Positions 46,247-55,781 of a stretch of DNA of 64,000 bases are shown here, in pieces. Location of the stretch: positions 1-64,000 of the forward strand of contig JAOEWO010000003.1 of assembly GCA_028383925.1 (NCBI GenBank). The letters run 5' to 3'. The stretch comes from Winogradskyella sp. (GTDB taxonomy: Bacteria; Bacteroidota; Bacteroidia; Flavobacteriales; Flavobacteriaceae). The position numbers and the translations under genes are program-made. The notes under the pieces are model-generated. The model was not told where the DNA came from and searched no databases. It saw only the letters and a program-made list of their open reading frames with translations. How positions within the stretch are numbered: position 1 is the stretch's first letter; the number at the start of each line of letters is the position of its first letter.

Positions 46247-46279
46247 AAAACGCAATCATTAATTTGGTTGCGTTTTTTT
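46247..46279 (+). terminator. Terminator after proteorhodopsin
   Basis: Arms AAAACGCAATC and GGTTGCGTTTT (one G-T pair) followed by a T run. Nearly identical in stem and loop to the terminator at 49582-49615. Confidence 0.85.
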
Positions 46280-46390
46280 ATATCTATTTTAAAATTTCGC
46301 ATTTTCGTCCAACCCTTTTAATTTTAAAAGCGTTTATATTAATAGTGACCGTGTATTTAAATATTAACATTAACATATAAAACGTTTAAA

Positions 46391-46873
46391 ATGAAAAAAA
46401 TCTATCTAATTCTAGTATTAAGTTTACCTCTAAGTATGTTTGCACAATCAAAATTTAGTGTAGAAGCAAATAGTTCTTCTATGGTAATAAAAGGTGATGC
46501 AGGTTTGGTATTTGGTGGTGCGTTTGGTTACCAAGCCTCAAAGAGGACTACAGTTGTTTTAGGCGTACTTCATGCCAATATTAATAGTGATATAAATTAT
46601 AATTTGAATAAATACTACTTAAATGCCATTCACAGACTTAATGATGAGACTTCAAAATTTGGGATCGCATCAATATTGGGATTCTCTTATTTTGATTTTG
46701 ATGATAAATTAAATTTAAATGGTGGAAGTGGTTTTGGAATAGACTTAGGTGTAAAATCTTATATTAAACAAAGTGATCAAAGCGAATATGGTTTTAATCT
46801 AATATCAACCTATAATAGTCAAGCACCAGGTGCAATTTTAGAAGCGGGTCTTTTTTTTAAATATACTTTTTAA
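46391..46873 (+). CDS. Small outer-membrane beta-barrel protein
   Basis: A 160-residue protein with a signal peptide (1-18, ending MFAQ) and alternating hydrophobic beta-strands with aromatic ends, closing in FFKYTF as is typical of outer-membrane barrels. Glycine-rich turns recur. It resembles OmpA-like/OmpW-like eight-stranded barrels but I assign no family. It stands alone between the proteorhodopsin terminator and the broken sigma gene. Confidence 0.72.
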   Translation: MKKIYLILVLSLPLSMFAQSKFSVEANSSSMVIKGDAGLVFGGAFGYQASKRTTVVLGVLHANINSDINYNLNKYYLNAIHRLNDETSKFGIASILGFSYFDFDDKLNLNGGSGFGIDLGVKSYIKQSDQSEYGFNLISTYNSQAPGAILEAGLFFKYTF

Positions 46874-46977
46874 TAAAAAACGCTGAGTATAGAACTTATT
46901 TAAAACATAACCGCTAATAATAAATTACAATTAAGGCTTATAACATATAATTAGATGTTAGACTTAACAAAAAAAAG

Positions 46978-47541
46978 ATGTCAAAATTAATAGCTATAAA
47001 TCAAGATATTGATGAGCTGATTAGATAAGCAAAAGCGTCTAATCAGAAAGCGCAGTTGGCACTTTACGATAGGTATGCATCAAAAATGTTGGGCTGTTGC
47101 AGACATTACATTAAAGATTTACAATTTGCAGAAGATGTAATGATTACGGCATTTCATAAAGCATTTTTAAATATTAATACATATGAACCTTATGGAAGTT
47201 TTGAAGGCTGGTTAAGGCGCATTATGGTAAGAGATTGTATTTCTTATTTACGTATTCAGAAAAATAAATTTAATACGGTTGAAATTCAAGACTATCATAT
47301 TAAGCAACCAGTTTTTGATACATTTAGTAGCGAGGCAGATACCATTCAGTATTTGGTAGATTTACTTCCTATTGGTTGTAAAACAGTCTTTAATCTTTAT
47401 GTCATAGAAGGTTATAAACACAGAGAAATAGCTGAAGTATTGAATATTTCAGTAGGAACCTCAAAATCGCAATTATCTCATGCAAAAAAGTTACTAAAAA
47501 CACAACTTGTTAATTTAAAAACCAGACAAAATGGAACCTAA
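46978..47541 (+). pseudogene. ECF sigma factor interrupted by an in-frame TAA
   Basis: From the ATG at 46978 the frame reads MSKLIAINQDIDELIR, then TAA at 47026-47028, then AKASNQKAQLALYDRYAS and an otherwise complete sigma factor. Region 2 (FAEDVMITAFHKAF, FEGWLRRIMVRDCI) and region 4 (YKHREIAEVLNISVGTSKSQLSHAKK) are intact. Family members continue through the stop position with a charged residue, so a single change of a Glu or Lys codon is the simplest cause. A TTG at 47056 could restart a 161-residue product lacking the first 26 residues. A small amount of read-through or restart cannot be excluded. Confidence 0.8.
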
Positions 47542-48172
47542 CGGTATAGAAAAATATATAAAAGATGTACTTAAAGATAAACACATAGAACCCTCAGCAA
47601 AGGCTCGAGAACGTTTAATCAATGCTTTAAATACAGATGTTAAACAGAAAAGAAAACCATGGTTTTACTATGCTGTTGCAGCATTTTTAGTACTAGGACT
47701 TTGCTTTACAGGCTTTCAAATGTTTACAAAAAATTTAGATATAGAACAGCCTATTAAAGTAACTATTAAAGAAGAATTACCAACTAGTAATGACTTAGAA
47801 AAACGTATAAAAACTCCTAACAGTATTGAAGATACTATTGAAAATAAGACTAATAGAATAGAGCTTGTAGTTAATAACAAACAATCACAAAAGAGCATAC
47901 TTGCCTCTAATGAACATGTAAATAGAACTTTAGAAAACTCTGATAATAAAACAACAGCAAATGATGTGGTTAATAGAATATATGAGTTTGAAGTGAAAAC
48001 TAGTAAAGACTCACTAATAAATGTTAGTCGCGTTGCTGAATTACTCATTGAAACAGATGCTATAAATAACAAGCTTAATAAACAATTTCCTTATGTCACA
48101 CCAAAAGAATTATTAGCAGTAGTAGAAGGCGATAGTACAAAAGGGATTTTAAAAATGACTAAAAAAAAATAA
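47531..48172 (+). CDS. Putative anti-sigma protein, truncated by frameshift
   Basis: A 213-residue product with a cytoplasmic N-terminus (about 42 residues), one membrane helix (about 44-64) and an extracytoplasmic, low-complexity C-terminus. It overlaps the sigma gene by 11 bp, the usual arrangement for flavobacterial sigma/anti-sigma pairs. The reading frame runs into an A9 tract (48161-48169) and stops at once. Removal of one A continues the frame to 48314, adding a second copy of the YVxPxxLLxxVE-like motif and a basic ending. The intact form would be 260 residues. Confidence 0.75.
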   Translation: MEPNGIEKYIKDVLKDKHIEPSAKARERLINALNTDVKQKRKPWFYYAVAAFLVLGLCFTGFQMFTKNLDIEQPIKVTIKEELPTSNDLEKRIKTPNSIEDTIENKTNRIELVVNNKQSQKSILASNEHVNRTLENSDNKTTANDVVNRIYEFEVKTSKDSLINVSRVAELLIETDAINNKLNKQFPYVTPKELLAVVEGDSTKGILKMTKKK

Positions 48173-48314
48173 AAACTACGTGAATTCTGATACGCTTTTG
48201 TTAGAAATGGAGCGCCAATTATTTGATGAGGAAAATAAAAGCATCTTTAAAAAAGCAGGGAAACAAATTAAAAAGATAAAAACGTCTTTAGCAAATCGAA
48301 ATTTTAAAAATTAA
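48159..48314 (+). pseudogene. Detached C-terminal end of the anti-sigma protein
   Basis: In the +1 frame after the A9 tract the sequence encodes NYVNSDTLLLEMERQL and a basic tail ending KTSLANRNFKN, which resembles the ends of homologous sigma-partner proteins. A GTG at 48180 could start it alone, but no such independent protein is known to me. Confidence 0.6.
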
Positions 48315-48341
48315 TTTTTAATTACACAAAAAAAATATTTT

Positions 48342-49403
48342 ATGAAAAACACTATTATGTTATGCATTGTGTTATGTTTTGTTCAAATAGGAACATCGCA
48401 GAACAAAGTTTTTGAAAAGAAAGCTGCTGGAATAGCTAATAGAATAGATTCTATTTCTACTGCAGAAAAGCGCAATCTAAAAAAAGAACTTAAAGTCATT
48501 GATAAGAAATTAAAAAAGAGAACCCTTAGTACTGAAGAGGCTTTGGCAGCAAAGCGTAAACTTGCTTCGTTTTATGCAGAAAAAATTAATAAAGCGGTTG
48601 CTATTGAAGAACAGAAGCTACAAACGCTAATTAAAAATAAAGTTAACGGAACCTTGGTTTTAGATGAAGCTGAAAGTAAAAAATCATTCTTATCTGTTTT
48701 TGAGCAAGAAGACAACTACTATAATGATAGTATCACGGGTCTAAAGGTTGAGAAACGTTGGACAAGTCAATTTGTATTAGCTTTTGGTGCTAATATATTT
48801 AGTAATGACGATAGTGGCTCACTTGGTGCAGGATTACAAGACTATCCTATGGGTTATGGTGAAGCGGGTTTTTCCTTTAAATACCGTTTCAAAAAGACAT
48901 CAAATCTTTGGAATCTTAAATTGGGATTTTCAACCATGATAGACGAGATAAGACCCGAAGCTGATAGTGATATATTTGTGACTAATGGCAATGAAACAGC
49001 TTTACAGGATTCTGGCTTAAATTTAAGACGCTCTCATTTAACAAGTGTTTATGTGGCTCTACCCATGCATATAGAGCTCGATTTTTCTAAACCTCAATTC
49101 AACAAAAAAACAGGACAGACCTATTTACAATCTCAAAGAGGTTTTAGACTCGGTGTAGGTGGGTTTGCAGCCTTTAGAATAGCTACAAGACAGTTTATTA
49201 GATATAACGATGATGATGGAAAACGCATAACAATTAATCAACGTGATAATTTTAATGTTAATAATTTTAATTTCGGACCTAGTGCGTATCTAGGTTACAG
49301 AGATGTGAGTTTGTATTTTAAGTATAATATAAATCCGATATTTAGAAATAATCCTGCAGACACAAATAGTCTTTCGGTAGCTTTACGATTCGATTTTAAT
49401 TAA
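48342..49403 (+). CDS. Outer-membrane barrel-like protein of the sigma operon
   Basis: A 353-residue exported protein with a signal peptide (1-19), an alpha-helical Lys/Glu-rich segment (about 25-110, probable coiled coil) and a C-terminal beta-barrel domain (about 135-353) ending in a hydrophobic strand LSVALRFDFN. It is the third gene of the sigma/anti-sigma operon, a common flavobacterial arrangement. It is intact although both upstream partners are damaged. Function unknown. Confidence 0.72.
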   Translation: MKNTIMLCIVLCFVQIGTSQNKVFEKKAAGIANRIDSISTAEKRNLKKELKVIDKKLKKRTLSTEEALAAKRKLASFYAEKINKAVAIEEQKLQTLIKNKVNGTLVLDEAESKKSFLSVFEQEDNYYNDSITGLKVEKRWTSQFVLAFGANIFSNDDSGSLGAGLQDYPMGYGEAGFSFKYRFKKTSNLWNLKLGFSTMIDEIRPEADSDIFVTNGNETALQDSGLNLRRSHLTSVYVALPMHIELDFSKPQFNKKTGQTYLQSQRGFRLGVGGFAAFRIATRQFIRYNDDDGKRITINQRDNFNVNNFNFGPSAYLGYRDVSLYFKYNINPIFRNNPADTNSLSVALRFDFN

Positions 49404-49581
49404 AAATAACTTATTACAACTAAAAAATGCGTTACCTCCCTCTGGTAATAGTGAAGGATTGTAACTTTACCTGTTAAATTTTAAATGACTAATAGCCTAT
49501 CGTCATAGCACTTCTTTTTATCAAGTTGTCTCAATGGCTTAGATTCAAGTTGTTTCCGAAAACTCAAAATAAAATAATTTT

Positions 49582-49615
49582 AAAAACGCAATCATTAATT
49601 TGATTGCGTTTTTTT
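49582..49615. terminator. Bidirectional terminator
   Basis: Perfect 12-bp arms AAAAACGCAATC (49582-49593) and GATTGCGTTTTT (49602-49613). It lies 25 bp after the stop of the minus-strand surface protein and also faces the plus-strand barrel gene. Its stem and loop nearly match those of 46247-46279. Confidence 0.85.
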
Positions 49616-49639
49616 ATATTACTAAGATTTGGGGCAAAA

Positions 49640-52600
49640 TTATTTCACTAAAACTTTTTTAGTAACTAATAAACCGCTTACAGTAATTAATTTAATAATA
49701 TAAGTTCCGGTGCTTAAATTCTTAACGTCATATTCAGAGTAACCGCTCTCCGAAATATTATCTATTGTATCTACTAATTGTCCCAAGATATTGAAAAGCT
49801 GAATAGATTCAATTTCAATAAAATTAGGGTTTACTAGTACTATTTTTTCAATATCATTAGAGTAAAGGATGTTTATTCCATTACTATTTACCTCATCGAT
49901 ACCAAGACTATTTGTATTAGCACTGAATGTAACTTGGAAACGGTCTAAATATTCACCAGCACTTAAGAAGATTGAAAAATCGTTAGCTTTTAGATCATGG
50001 TAAGTACCATTTTCTATATCATGAATATAAATATTAATACGCTCTGGTAAATTTTCTAATGCATCAATTGTAACTGTATTTATACCATCTGTATTTGTTT
50101 TAATACCTAGTGGGTATACTGTAGATTCTTCTGCTTCATTACTAGCTTGTATAACGTATTGGCTATTGTTTATAACCCAAAACATATCGTCTATTTGTAC
50201 TTCATTCAATACAGCGTCATAAGCCCAATCTACTTCTGGTGTAGTGTTTTCATCTATGGTTAAAAGTATTTGACGACGTATAGTATTTACAGAATTAAAA
50301 CCAAATCTAAATTTCATACGGTCATCAGCTACTTCAGTTCTATGCCCTGTTTCGTTAGGTGAATTATCTCTATCTGGTCTTACAAATACAGAGGTTCCAC
50401 TGCCTTCTTTTTGAAATGTACGTTGTCCGTTATTAAAGTTTAATGTTCCTGTATTTTGATCAGATACAAAGAAACCTTGTCCGATAGGGATATAACGTCC
50501 TGGTATTTTTGTTGGTGTACCACCAGTTGCTACATCTGGATCATTACTACCTAAAGATGCGGCTGCTACAGCACCTGAGAAATTATAAGTAGCATAACCA
50601 CCTTGGTATTCTGCTAATATATGAGAGCCACCGCCCCAATGTTCCCAGAAGTATAACGTACCACTTATTAATGGTGTGCTATCACTTGTATCATCTAAAA
50701 ATAATTCCGGACCATTATCTAATATAAATTGGTTGGCATCTAAAGCAGATGCGTACGGATTACCAACTAAGTAGTTGTTTCCTGCATTTATAGCTAAATT
50801 AATATCACCGTTATTTGGTTTTCCTAAAAATACATAGTTTTGATCAGTACTTATAGTGCCAGTTCCTGGACCTTTCATTGTAAAACCTTCACCAGCATTT
50901 AATGTACCAGTACGTCTTACATGTTGCCATGCCGAATAATCTCCACCTGGTTGGTTAGCAAATTCCCACACCCAATAATCTGCAATTGTAATAGGTGTAC
51001 CTGCAGAACCATCAAAACCTACTGGAGTAAAGTTAATGGCTGTAGCATCATCAAACATAATATCTTCTAAGGTGTAACGGTAATCATTTTTTGCAATATC
51101 TGTTTCGCCAACTGGTGCAGACCAATAGTTGTATGTATAGGTGTCTGCTGTACCTTGTTGGTCTCTCTCTAAAGCGCCATTGGTAGTAACATCTAATTCA
51201 CTATCAATAGGTTGTATTAATTGAGACCCGCCTTCCAAATCAATTTTACCAGTTAAACTTAAGTAGTGCGAAACTGTAATTCCGTTTCCTACATGTGTTA
51301 AATTGTCACCATTTAAGGTTAATTCGTTAGCATCAACAAATAATCCTAATACTTCTCTGTTTTCTAAACTTGCGGCAGGTAGCGCTGTGTTGTCTAAACT
51401 AACATTGTGAGCTGTTCTAATAATATTCCAATTAATTGTTGTATTTGTATCTACGATAGAGGCAGAGCCTGGTATGTATTGTAAGTTACCATTAGTCCAT
51501 GTTGTGCTCGTATTCCAGTCCCCATTTTGAGTTGTTTGGTATGGTAGAGGTGCTGTTTGTCTATCTACTGTATTTAAGTTTCTTAATGCACCTTGATTGC
51601 CTTTGCCAGACGCATCATCTGTATTTGTATAGGTATATACAGACATTGGGTAATATGCGGCAAGGTCACTCCATGGTATGGTGCTAATATCATTTTTAGT
51701 AATTGTTGTAGGCAATACATTACCCATAACCTGACCAGCGTTATCTAAAATTTCTTGGTTCATTACAAACCTAAGTTGATTTATATTAAGTGCTGTATCC
51801 CAGATTCTAACTTCATCAATATTTCCTCTAAAGTATTGTGTTGGGGTGTTTTTACCAGCAGCAGCAATATAAAAAGATGCGTTGGTGTCTACTGGTGCAG
51901 TTTTATTGGCGGAGTTGTCTAACACACCATCAATGTAAATTGCAACTTCTGTACCGTCGTAAATTACTGCAACGTGGTGCCAAATAGCATCAGTAATACT
52001 TGTGTTAGATCTTAATACTTGATCAGAACCGTTTTTCCAAAAGATTTCTATTCTATTATCATTTAAAATTCTAAAATCATAACCTTCAGTAAATGCGGCA
52101 TCTCTTTTAGATAGTATAGAAGCGACTCCGCTATCTGCAGTATCTCTTTTTATCCAACCAGACATTGTAAATCCTGTTGGGTCTAAGTTTAGTTTATCTT
52201 CTACATCTATATAATCTGCTGTGCCATCAAAATAAACAGAACGCTCTACTATAACTTGTGGAGCATAGCCAAAGGTGACATATTTTGTGCCATCAAAATC
52301 GTATTCTGTTTCTAAGTTACCACTACCATCATTTGTCATTACACGATAATCTGCAGTAGGATCAAATACACCTGTAGAAGATATAAACATATAAAAACTA
52401 CCTGGTGGTGTAATATTTCTAATAGCGTTTTGTGGTATACTTAGTTTTACGGTTGGAACATCACCTCCAGTTTCAACAAATTTCCAAACACGTTGCATAG
52501 CAGTAAACGTTACGTTTGTTGTAAGTGCTGGTGTTATGCCAGAACTCATATTTACGGTTATCGTTGTTGCTGCTAAATTTAAGTCAACCCCATTGTTACC

Positions 52601-55450
52601 CCAAACTAAATATTCTTTATCATCTAGGTTTGTTGGGTTAGAATCTTTATTTTCTTTATTGGTGTTATAAATATCGGTAAGACCAATAGTTATAATGCCT
52701 TCTGTAGGGCCATTAACATCTGTAGCATCATTAACACTACTTGACTGTTTTTGGTTTAATTCTGAAATATTATCTCTACCAATACCAGCAATATCAAAAT
52801 TATAACCAGCATTATCAGATTGGTCCCAAATTAATGAACCATCACTATTTACATAATCTTGAGATGTACCGTTAACACCTAGTGTAATACCATATTTAAT
52901 ACCTAAATAAGATTGTATTCTGTTTCTAGCTTGTGTTAAATTTGAATCACTATTAGTTGCAGAATACGTTATGATCTCTGCTATACGTCCGTCAAAACTA
53001 CCATTCCAATATTGACTTCTTCCTAGCCAGAATCTTTGGTCTGTGCTTGTAGCGAAATCAACAAGGCCATTACTTTCATTTCCAACTTGGTTTGCATTTA
53101 AGTACAATTCCATATCTGTTAAAGCAGTATTAGCTCTAATATTTAAAATTCCTATTTGATTGTAGTTTGTGCCACTAGCCGTATCAGCTCTTGCATAACC
53201 ATCTTCAGGTGATGATGGAGTAGTTTCAGAGGTTACGCCTATACAATATGTTAACCTTTCGTTATCAACACGTCCTGTATAACCACCATAACCAAAACCT
53301 GTAACATCTTCTGCTTGAATATCATAAAATGTTGGGTCTGTACTCGTAAATGTATCTAAAGGCCACATACTAGTTGTAATGTTAGGGTCTGGCATTATTA
53401 CAATAAACATATCATTACTACTAAAGCCACCAGTGCCTTTTAGTTCATTTCTACTACCATCATTAATCATGTAGGTCATATCTCTGTTGGCAGTAGTGTT
53501 ATTATTAGCAAAGTCAATTACAGGATTAAAATTGAAGTTTCTACCTGGATTGTTTCTATATGTTGGTGCTAGACCAGAAACAACAGCTTCTGCATCATTA
53601 CCTTTTCCGTTATCTACCCATTGGTTTACTGACGATGCATCACTAGCTTCATTTATACCATTAACCATATCTGCTTTTAACCACAAATCTAAGTTTGAAG
53701 TTACACCACCTGGTGCCTCTGTAGGTGAGCAATAACTAGTTGCAGTAATTCTAATATTATCAATATACACCTCATCATCATCTGCGCTAGCGTTACATCT
53801 TATTCTAAATTTAGACGTAGCAGCTGCAGGGAATGTAAAATCAACACTTTTAATTGTTACGGTTTTACTGTAAAATATGGCCGTAGTTGAGGTCTCAAAA
53901 TCTGCTGTTTTTGCAACTACAGAACCACCTTCAAAAACTTGTACTGTTGTCCATGTAGCTCCATTATCACTACTATACTCAATCATAAATTCTTCATTAT
54001 TTTCTACACTATCTGGTGCAAAAAAGAATTTAAAATCTACTTTATCGTAAGTCGATAAATTAAAAGAAGGAGAATCAAAAGAAGATGCTGAGCCAGTGGC
54101 ATCGTCATCTCTTACTCTTAGGCTATAATTACCACTATAAGACCAAGTACCATCATTAACTCTGGCAGCGTCTGTACCACCAGAAGTCCAACCGTCTAAA
54201 CCAGCTTCAAAATCTGATGTATGAATTATTGTTGCACCACATGGTGGAGGTGTAAAACCGGTACCTTGTATATTGAAGTTATACGTACTCTCGTCTGAAT
54301 CGTTATTGAGTACTGTTACAGTAGCAGATCTAAGTCCTACAGCACTCGGGTTAAACGTTATAACAAAAGTCGTGTTTGTACCAGCAGCAATATTATTTGC
54401 TGGTATTGTAGTTACGGTAAAATCTGCTGCGTTTGCTCCGCCAATAGTTACATAAGGTGAGCCACCCGTTAAGTTTAAAGCATTAACACTACCTAAGTTT
54501 TCTATAACAAAGGTATTAGGGTTAGTGCCAGCTGCAACATTAACATTTCCAAAATCTGTATTATCTGTAGCTGTAGGTGATACATCACCGTCTAAGATAG
54601 AATTACCAATACCTGTAATATTTATTTCTGCTACAGGTGAAGCACCAATAATATTTATAGTGTAGTCTTCAACTTCACCAAAATTAGGATTATTACAAGG
54701 GTCAGTAGGCAGAATACCGTCATCCATTATTACACGCATTCTGGTATTACCAAGTGTTGCAGTGCCAGGAATTGTAATAGTACCTGTTTGTGGATTAACT
54801 GTATCTGGGCCAGCAGAAAAAACAAGCTCACCAGGATCATTAAAATCTAAATCTTGATTGAAATCTATCCACACAGCAATACCTTCTGTATATACTGTAC
54901 CTGGCCATACTGGTGAAACAGATATAGGATAAGAGGTACTTTGAGATAAATTTGCAGAAAAAGTAGTAAAATCTGAATAACCTGTAGTGGTAGAGCCTTG
55001 GCCAGATGTATTATTAATTGTATTTAAAGTAACATTACCAATATATTCAAAACTGTCATTACCAGCAACAGCAGTACAATAACCAGCAGTTGTTAAATTA
55101 GACAAATCTATAATTTGAATCTCATGACTCATGGTGTTTCCACTTCTGTGCGACCAGTGTGCGGCTTCTGTAGTAGAGTTAAAGTAGTAGTTTCTCCAGC
55201 CTCTACCGTAGGCAGTACCACCACCATTACTTATAGAAGAGCCTACAATTAAAGCTTCATTTAAATTAGTTAAACTTGCAGATGTAATATCTATAGTTGT
55301 TTCATTATCACTATTGCTTGTGTTTTGAAAACGTGTAACATTAAGATCAGTATTATTTATAACATGAATAAATTGTCTGTTTGTACCATTAGAATCATGC
55401 CCACCACTAAATGACCAATCTACTGTTTGATTATTTGCTCCAGGATCCAT
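49640..55450 (-). CDS. T9SS-exported multi-domain surface protein, main fragment
   Basis: A 1936-residue remnant from the first Met after the insertion; the open frame continues upstream to the IS edge at 55781, adding about 110 residues. Domains: GEVED (about 125-263), choice-of-anchor D Ig-like (265-405), a MAM/jelly-roll region (403-571), a LamG-like region (580-920, with LDLWLKADM and YLGIKYGITLGVNG), a true LamG domain (1067-1230) and a type A T9SS sorting domain (about 1860-1936, ILGQLVDTIDN, LSTGTYIIKL). It would be exported and attached to the cell surface. It now lacks a signal peptide because of the insertion, so it should not be secreted. Confidence 0.9.
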   Translation of the reverse strand: MDPGANNQTVDWSFSGGHDSNGTNRQFIHVINNTDLNVTRFQNTSNSDNETTIDITSASLTNLNEALIVGSSISNGGGTAYGRGWRNYYFNSTTEAAHWSHRSGNTMSHEIQIIDLSNLTTAGYCTAVAGNDSFEYIGNVTLNTINNTSGQGSTTTGYSDFTTFSANLSQSTSYPISVSPVWPGTVYTEGIAVWIDFNQDLDFNDPGELVFSAGPDTVNPQTGTITIPGTATLGNTRMRVIMDDGILPTDPCNNPNFGEVEDYTINIIGASPVAEINITGIGNSILDGDVSPTATDNTDFGNVNVAAGTNPNTFVIENLGSVNALNLTGGSPYVTIGGANAADFTVTTIPANNIAAGTNTTFVITFNPSAVGLRSATVTVLNNDSDESTYNFNIQGTGFTPPPCGATIIHTSDFEAGLDGWTSGGTDAARVNDGTWSYSGNYSLRVRDDDATGSASSFDSPSFNLSTYDKVDFKFFFAPDSVENNEEFMIEYSSDNGATWTTVQVFEGGSVVAKTADFETSTTAIFYSKTVTIKSVDFTFPAAATSKFRIRCNASADDDEVYIDNIRITATSYCSPTEAPGGVTSNLDLWLKADMVNGINEASDASSVNQWVDNGKGNDAEAVVSGLAPTYRNNPGRNFNFNPVIDFANNNTTANRDMTYMINDGSRNELKGTGGFSSNDMFIVIMPDPNITTSMWPLDTFTSTDPTFYDIQAEDVTGFGYGGYTGRVDNERLTYCIGVTSETTPSSPEDGYARADTASGTNYNQIGILNIRANTALTDMELYLNANQVGNESNGLVDFATSTDQRFWLGRSQYWNGSFDGRIAEIITYSATNSDSNLTQARNRIQSYLGIKYGITLGVNGTSQDYVNSDGSLIWDQSDNAGYNFDIAGIGRDNISELNQKQSSSVNDATDVNGPTEGIITIGLTDIYNTNKENKDSNPTNLDDKEYLVWGNNGVDLNLAATTITVNMSSGITPALTTNVTFTAMQRVWKFVETGGDVPTVKLSIPQNAIRNITPPGSFYMFISSTGVFDPTADYRVMTNDGSGNLETEYDFDGTKYVTFGYAPQVIVERSVYFDGTADYIDVEDKLNLDPTGFTMSGWIKRDTADSGVASILSKRDAAFTEGYDFRILNDNRIEIFWKNGSDQVLRSNTSITDAIWHHVAVIYDGTEVAIYIDGVLDNSANKTAPVDTNASFYIAAAGKNTPTQYFRGNIDEVRIWDTALNINQLRFVMNQEILDNAGQVMGNVLPTTITKNDISTIPWSDLAAYYPMSVYTYTNTDDASGKGNQGALRNLNTVDRQTAPLPYQTTQNGDWNTSTTWTNGNLQYIPGSASIVDTNTTINWNIIRTAHNVSLDNTALPAASLENREVLGLFVDANELTLNGDNLTHVGNGITVSHYLSLTGKIDLEGGSQLIQPIDSELDVTTNGALERDQQGTADTYTYNYWSAPVGETDIAKNDYRYTLEDIMFDDATAINFTPVGFDGSAGTPITIADYWVWEFANQPGGDYSAWQHVRRTGTLNAGEGFTMKGPGTGTISTDQNYVFLGKPNNGDINLAINAGNNYLVGNPYASALDANQFILDNGPELFLDDTSDSTPLISGTLYFWEHWGGGSHILAEYQGGYATYNFSGAVAAASLGSNDPDVATGGTPTKIPGRYIPIGQGFFVSDQNTGTLNFNNGQRTFQKEGSGTSVFVRPDRDNSPNETGHRTEVADDRMKFRFGFNSVNTIRRQILLTIDENTTPEVDWAYDAVLNEVQIDDMFWVINNSQYVIQASNEAEESTVYPLGIKTNTDGINTVTIDALENLPERINIYIHDIENGTYHDLKANDFSIFLSAGEYLDRFQVTFSANTNSLGIDEVNSNGINILYSNDIEKIVLVNPNFIEIESIQLFNILGQLVDTIDNISESGYSEYDVKNLSTGTYIIKLITVSGLLVTKKVLVK

Positions 55451-55776
55451 AATAGGCCAATTATCTTCAATAGCTTGGTTTGTGCCATTTGAGTCATTAT
55501 CGCCTCTATGATGACTAAAAATTACTGCTTCACGCCAATCACTTACATTGGTGGCTGTTCCTGTCCCATCTGCATTACTTCTTAAAGTGATAGAACCGTT
55601 GTCGCCAGCTGTATTACCAGAATCACCGTGTAAAACAGTCCAGTTACTACCTGTAAATTCTACTAGTGTTATGTAAACAGTAACATTATTTGTATTTGCT
55701 CCTTTTTGTACTCTAAGTGTTGTTGCGTTTTCTAAATATGCAACAGCAGTACCTGAGTCTGCACCTGCGGCTGAAC

Positions 55777-55781
55777 TATTA
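55777..55781. repeat. Target-site duplication, left copy (TATTA)
   Basis: TATTA directly abuts the left end of the IS982-type element; the second copy is at 56791-56795. Confidence 0.75.

Noticed and set aside
47716..48072. Minus-strand open frame of 118 codons
   Set aside because: Antisense to the anti-sigma gene; Ser/Leu-rich composition results from the opposite strand's codons.
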